Source: Sinohyriopsis cumingii (Eukaryota > Mollusca > Bivalvia > Unionida > Unionidae). From it: a stretch of 64,000 nt of DNA. The stretch lies in contig CM068835.1 in NCBI GenBank assembly GCA_028554795.2, positions 36,263,006 through 36,327,005 on the forward strand, in the 5' to 3' direction. A program made the translations under genes and the position numbers. Of this stretch, positions 59,216 to 64,000 are shown in pieces. Within the stretch, counting starts at the first letter, position 1, and every line of letters starts with the position of its first letter. The notes beneath the pieces were generated by a model, which searched no databases, was not told the origin of the DNA, and saw only the letters and a program-made list of their open reading frames with translations.

Positions 59216-60536
59216 GTATGTTTGTTTTCTTCTAGACATACACACATAACATCACACCACATGTATGAAAAGATTATACCGCCACCTGTTGGAAATGATA
59301 TGTTGTATTGGACAGTAAGTGTAAGACACTCTCCCATTTGTTTATGTTTTTGTTGTATTATGGAATGATAGGTGTATGTATGTGAGCTACTTCCTCATTT
59401 TGCACGTGATTTGGTGTGTTTGTATGAAAATGTATTTGTGCACTACCTCTTCCATTTTGTATGTGATGGTATATACTTATATTATGATGCGATAGTTGAC
59501 AGATATTCAACCTAAAGTGTATCAGTTCTACTACTAATCATTGCAATTGTTGGATATTCATGCGGGTGGATACTTAGGGATGCATACATTCCAGCTATGG
59601 TAGAGTATTTTCATTATTTGATTTAGAACATATGTGCACCGTTGTGACATCCGTCCTTAGATATCAATAGCCCACAAAGGGTCAGCCACAGTGATCGTTC
59701 ACCCACCTACCCTGGTGCAATATCCTTAAGAGACAGTTACTCATCCTACCATGCTATTTTTACCCATAGTGCCATTTAAAGTTACTTGCGTTAGATCGGT
59801 CTTGATCGTAGACTTTACGATTTCTTTTTCCTCGCAAACAACAGCATTTATTTTGAAATTTTGTCACACGACCTACCTTGCATTACTTAAGAGTTACACA
59901 CATAAGGTCGTGTAGTATGTGAAAACAAGGAGCTTGAGAGATGATGCTACCATATTTGGCAGTTGCTAGTGGATAATGAACTGGGAGAGTTTCGATATAA
60001 ATGCCCTAAACTTGAAGAGTGACTAGATGCACTGCTGTAAGGTGTGGAAATGATAAATTTCTCACGTGGGCGAGAGCTCTGAAATCGGATCAATTAACTA
60101 CGTCAGCTTTCGTAAGTTATTGCAGATTAATCGAATCATAGATTGATTGTTCAATTATTCAAAAACTATGGGGTTTTTCTTTTCCCCCTCACTTTTACCA
60201 TGTATAAAGCGAATTACAACGGCTGTTATAGAGACTGAGGGAAATATGATCATTTTACATTATAAGGCTGTACTGTAAAAAATTTAAAACATTAATAACC
60301 CACCATAGACATAGATACCATACTGCTCCAGTTCTAAAGATTTAACAATTTCCTTTGAATCAATACCAAGAATGTTTACATCTTGCATCACTATCAAAAT
60401 GAGAACGGATAAATGCTCTAAAATAGACTGGTATTACATTCCCGAATATTGCACAGAATATAAACATTGCGACCTGAACCTTGTTGATTGGCTGGTTTTT
60501 TGTAGGAATTGATATTTCTGTGCCCTTATCTAATTG

Positions 60537-60785
60537 CCCCCCGGCGGCCGAGCGGTCTAAGGCGCTAGCCTTTTCAGATCACTAACATCTCACTTATGTG
60601 CACTTTGCTTCGACCTCGAGCTCTACAAGAATGGATATATGGAAAAGCTTGTCAACAGCCTTCCGTGGGCCTGTGGATCTTCTCGTGATTTTTCTGGGTT
60701 TGTTCTATTACTGTCCGCCATGCACAGTCTATCATGTCCTGAAACACTACGTTAAACCCAAAAGATCAACAATATTATATCCTAA
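60537..60785 (+). mobile_element. SINE family 2 copy, diverged
   Basis: Head CCCCGGCGGCCGAGCGGTCTAAGGCGCTAGCC, decayed B box (CTTCGACCTCGAGC), then CTTGTCAACAGCCTTCCGTGGG, CTGTCCGCCATGCACAGTCTATC and CTGAAACACTACGTTAAACCC. Confidence 0.7.
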
Positions 60786-60844
60786 ATCAGTCTCACATCT
60801 ATTCAGTAACAAGTTAAACGAGTCTCAAATTATTGGCCCATGAA

Positions 60845-61790
60845 GTCAAGCATTCTTCTTATATGCCTGAACAGAAGAAACCTCTGATCACCTTATTATA
60901 TCCATCCATGTACGAATGTTGAATGTTGTACTTTTGTCCCTGTCTTAAAGGTGCAGAAATGATGTCTGGCCTTTCTTTGAAATTTGTCCGCTTCTAATAG
61001 ATTGCCTTATAATTGACTCACTATCAAAGCTAACATCTCCTGTAGCGGAAGGAGGTTTGTACATGATAGTATTAGAAGTATTTTTCTCTTTGAATAAAAC
61101 TTGAAGAACATCAGCGAGGACATACATAAGCGTCTGTGTGTGGCTCTAGTAACTCCACTTCCCCTAGTGTAATGACCTATCGCGTAAAACTTTGCATCCC
61201 ATGCATAGAAACTAAGACGAGATGATAAATACGACTAACAGAAAAGCAATACCAATCTTCGTACCCTATTGTTTTCTGCAGTTACAGGACCCACATATAC
61301 TGTGCTCGCAGTTTCAGTAGAATCGTATACCATCTCTGTGTGGACCACAAAATGGTGCCAACAGTACCATTCCCAAACATTTATTTCCCAGCTTCTCAAG
61401 GTATCTGACCATGAGGTCGAAAGGAAGAAGTACTTATGATAAAAACTGAATTCAATCTACCGAGAAAAGCATTTAGAAATGAAGAATATGGGTCTGGTTT
61501 CCAGGTGTCATACACATGTAAATAATTATTCATTATATAAACAAAACAAATAAATACATGATTAGCCTCTCACCATTAATAATAATCAGACTATATTTGT
61601 ATATAGCTTCCATTAAGCTTGTTGATGGACCTGTCTAGAATACATATTTGTTTGGTTATTTCCAGCAGATTCATGTTCCGCTGACAAACGAATGACACTT
61701 ATTTTGTACCGTTCCCAAATTGCTTGACTTGGTCATTACATTCAAATGACAATATGCCATCTGTTTCATTGTGTAATTATTAGCACAGTT
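60845..61790. other. Spacer unique to copy B, no gene seen
   Basis: No match to copy A and no recognised frame. Confidence 0.4.
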
Positions 61791-62654
61791 GTTGTCACTA
61801 AAAAACTGACATGTTTCTGGACAACATTCCTGACAGCAAGAATGAGTCACCCAACATTTATATGACCAAAAGTGGTACATGCTGGTTTGTTCAGTGTAGG
61901 GTGCAAACAATCCCATTTTGTAAGCATATATCTTGAAACAATTGTTCTCTCCATTTAAATCTCAAACATTGTTAGTTGTATAGAGCAGTAATATATTCTT
62001 CAGAATCAATAGATGACATGAAGTAGTTTAAAGTAAACAGTTTTAGATCAGTTTCTGAAGTGCACATATGTCAAAAACTGATATTTGATATCGCCATTAA
62101 AATATTACGAATTAAGAATGACTCTAAAATTGTAATTTTTTCTAGTCCCGATAAATATTAGTTTAATAAATAGTCTCTCTTATGCTTCAAAAGTGTATGC
62201 CTATTCCCACTGTGTTGACAAGAAATTGTAATATATATTTCTTGATCAATAACGCACATTCATATCAACTAAAATTAACAGGGTTTTTAACATTTTCATT
62301 GAACAGGCGGGATGCCATTTTGCAACTCTGTTCGGTCGTTTATGCAGCATATATAACACGTTCTCGTCACATGCTTTTTCTTCCTATGATTTTATAAACT
62401 ACTTGAAACTACCTGCCTGAAAAATTGCCTTGTTTGGTCTGTAGATACCTGATCGTTATGTCGCTGCATTGAAACTGTTTTATGTACTAGCTTCAGCTGA
62501 GACTGATCTTTGCATAGGTCCTGCCATGACATATGTAAAGGACTCTAAATACCCCCTATTTGACCTCTCCTGCCGAGGGGATATAAACCACCCCTGCCTC
62601 TGTATATGTTTTGTGATTCTTTTGCTTTGACGCCATTTTACAGCATATGATGGC

Positions 62655-62838
62655 TGTTAGAATAGCGGATGGCAGAAGAACCCGGAAAAACACATGACCC
62701 ACGGGAAGTAACTGGGATCGTTTCAAACATACTTACACTGGTCTAGCTCAGGACTCGAACTCACGCGGACATGGGAAAGATGCAAGTGATAGTAAAAGGC
62801 GTGGGCCTTCTACCAACTGACCACCCGTGGCCTCGTTC
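62655..62838 (-). mobile_element. SINE family 2 copy, minus strand
   Basis: Read on the minus strand: head CCACGGGTGGTCAGTTGG, B box GAGTTCGAGTCC, then CCCGTGGGTCATGTG, TTCCGGGTTCTTCTGCC. It lies just beyond the end of the segmental duplication. Confidence 0.7.
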
Positions 62839-62844
62839 CGCTGG

Positions 62845-63218
62845 ATGTCATGCACCAAGCAATATCGAACATCCGACTTGATCCAATAATTCCATTCATT
62901 CTATTCACGTCCTGGTTCTTATTCATACCTTTACAGACATCATCACCATAGACAGCATTGCTTATGGCCTACTAGTCGACGCAAGTTGTGCACATTCTTC
63001 CCAATATCTCTACGTCTCAGATATAGGCCCCACTGATGCTATCTAATTGTTTGAAGATCACCTTGAATTAATGTTATGCAGGGGTTGATATTGAGTTGTG
63101 GACAGGTCTATCAGCAGACAGAAATATGTTTCGATTTGCAAAATCCCCTACCCAACAAGTATCTATAGCTAGATTTTCACCCCACTCAATAACTCCCAAT
63201 ATATATGCTAGTGCAAAC

Positions 63219-63220
<2 letters not shown>
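62845..63220. other. Spacer, no gene seen
   Basis: No recognised feature before the (TA)n tract. Confidence 0.4.

Positions 63221-63221
<1 letters not shown>

Positions 63222-63303
<82 letters not shown>
63222..63303. repeat. (TA)n microsatellite
   Basis: Uninterrupted TA tract. Confidence 0.95.
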
Positions 63304-63306
<3 letters not shown>

Positions 63307-63552
63307 GACTAGGGATGGACGATTTGATGACGGTGATATGTTGTATACAATATAATATATGCTGGTTACCTTATTTCCTCTGGCACAGTGTTACATTTTC
63401 TCGTAGAGCATCTTTTCAGTATGTGTGTATGTGTTTGATTTGGCTTTTTATGTCGCTTTAAAAAAAATTCAACTGCAGTGTTGCAGTTCAGAGTGATGTC
63501 TACTAGTACTGGAACATCATGCCGACGACACAGATCATCACGTCCCTCCCTG

Positions 63553-63729
63553 TCACATTATCCTGACACCAGTCGGACCAGTCCTAACACTAACCTCTTA
63601 ATGCTGAGCGCCAAGCTAGGCCTCTATTTTTACCAGTTTGATGTCATTGGCATGACTCGGTCAGGGTTCGAACGCACGAACTCCTGCATCCGAGGCGGAC
63701 GCCCTAACCACTTAGGCCATCGGCGAAAT
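63553..63729 (-). mobile_element. SINE family 1, minus strand, 3'-truncated
   Basis: Read on the minus strand: head CGATGGCCTAAGTGGTTAGG, B box GGGTTCGAA-CC-like segment replaced by CGTGCGTTCGAACC, then CTTGGCGCTCAGCATTAAGAGG, TTAGTGTTAGGACTGG and TGGTGTCAGGATAATGTGACAGG. The body stops there, at the same place as in the copy at 16483. Confidence 0.75.
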
Positions 63730-63734
63730 TGTTT

Positions 63735-64000
63735 GTTGTTTCTAGGGAGCATCTTTTTAGTAGGTAGCATAATATTTATATTACGCAGACAAAATAGATC
63801 ACATTTCAATTCTAAAGATAAACTCCTCTTGGAAGCATTGTTTAAATGGCCTTTACTAACGCTTACAATTGGAATAAATCAACAGTGAAGCCTTACTTAG
63901 ATGACGCATTTAAATAATGGTTATCAGTAAACAAGATGTTCTCGTAACAAGAATTCAAGTTAGTCTTTGCTTGCAGTTAAATTGGGTTTTCCAATTGGAA
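63735..64000. other. Spacer, no gene seen
   Basis: AT-rich end of the window. Confidence 0.3.

Larger units (their letters stand above)
59170..62660. repeat. Segmental duplication, copy B (5' flank of the intact TLR)
   Basis: Collinear with copy A; see 43213-48120 for landmarks. It lacks the SINE of copy A but has its own SINE family 2 insertion (60537-60785). The promoter of the intact TLR should lie in the part nearest the gene, but no clear TATA element can be assigned. Confidence 0.8.

Overview
This window looks like AT-rich nuclear DNA from an invertebrate animal. A lophotrochozoan, most likely a mollusc, is the best guess from the multi-cysteine Toll-like receptor (TLR) family, the tRNA-derived SINEs, the mixture of LINE, Penelope-like and MULE remnants, and the many (TA)n/(TG)n microsatellites. 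The species cannot be named from the sequence. There is no bacterial-style gene organisation; almost everything is transposon debris, duplicated non-coding sequence and decayed immune-receptor genes.

The one gene that looks intact is an intronless TLR on the minus strand (about 55.5-59.2 kb). It has a signal peptide, an LRRNT, a long LRR block, an internal LRRCT/LRRNT cysteine cluster, a second LRR block and LRRCT, a transmembrane helix and a complete TIR domain. Four broken relatives lie in the same window: 0.34-1.96 kb (+, 5' end cut off next to a LINE fragment, stop codon before the TIR), 22.56-23.55 kb (-, LRR fragment split by a retroposon), 31.75-33.73 kb (-, two large internal deletions) and 38.1-43.35 kb (-, no TM/TIR, split by a MULE DNA transposon with an 8-bp target duplication). 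The 38.1-48.1 kb and 55.5-62.7 kb segments are collinear, so a whole TLR unit with several kb of 5' flank was duplicated in direct orientation; the left copy died and the right one kept its frame. A third, more diverged piece of the flank lies at about 19.7-22.4 kb.

Region by region: 0-2 kb LINE scrap plus TLR relic 1; 3.1-5 kb LINE endonuclease remnant; 5.0-8.1 kb a heavily decayed virus-like or Polinton-like remnant (packaging ATPase, integrase, possible helicase); 8.1-18 kb SINEs, LINE RT scraps and a long dispersed repeat; 18-26.3 kb repeat families, TLR relic 2, a LINE endonuclease fragment and a partial tandem duplication with palindromic cores; 27.4-29.8 kb an L1/Tx1-like reverse transcriptase remnant with a perfect 25-bp inverted repeat; 30-38 kb microsatellites, TLR relic 3 and a minisatellite; 38-48 kb TLR relic 4 with the MULE; 48-53 kb microsatellites, a Penelope-type GIY-YIG scrap and a further copy of the 18-19 kb repeat; 53.9-55.1 kb a duplicated GT-rich TATA/initiator unit followed by a series of small hairpins; 55.3-62.7 kb the intact TLR and its flank; 62.7-64 kb SINEs and a (TA)n tract.

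If the window is expressed at all, the expected product is one TLR. The other receptor relics record birth-and-death evolution of the family.
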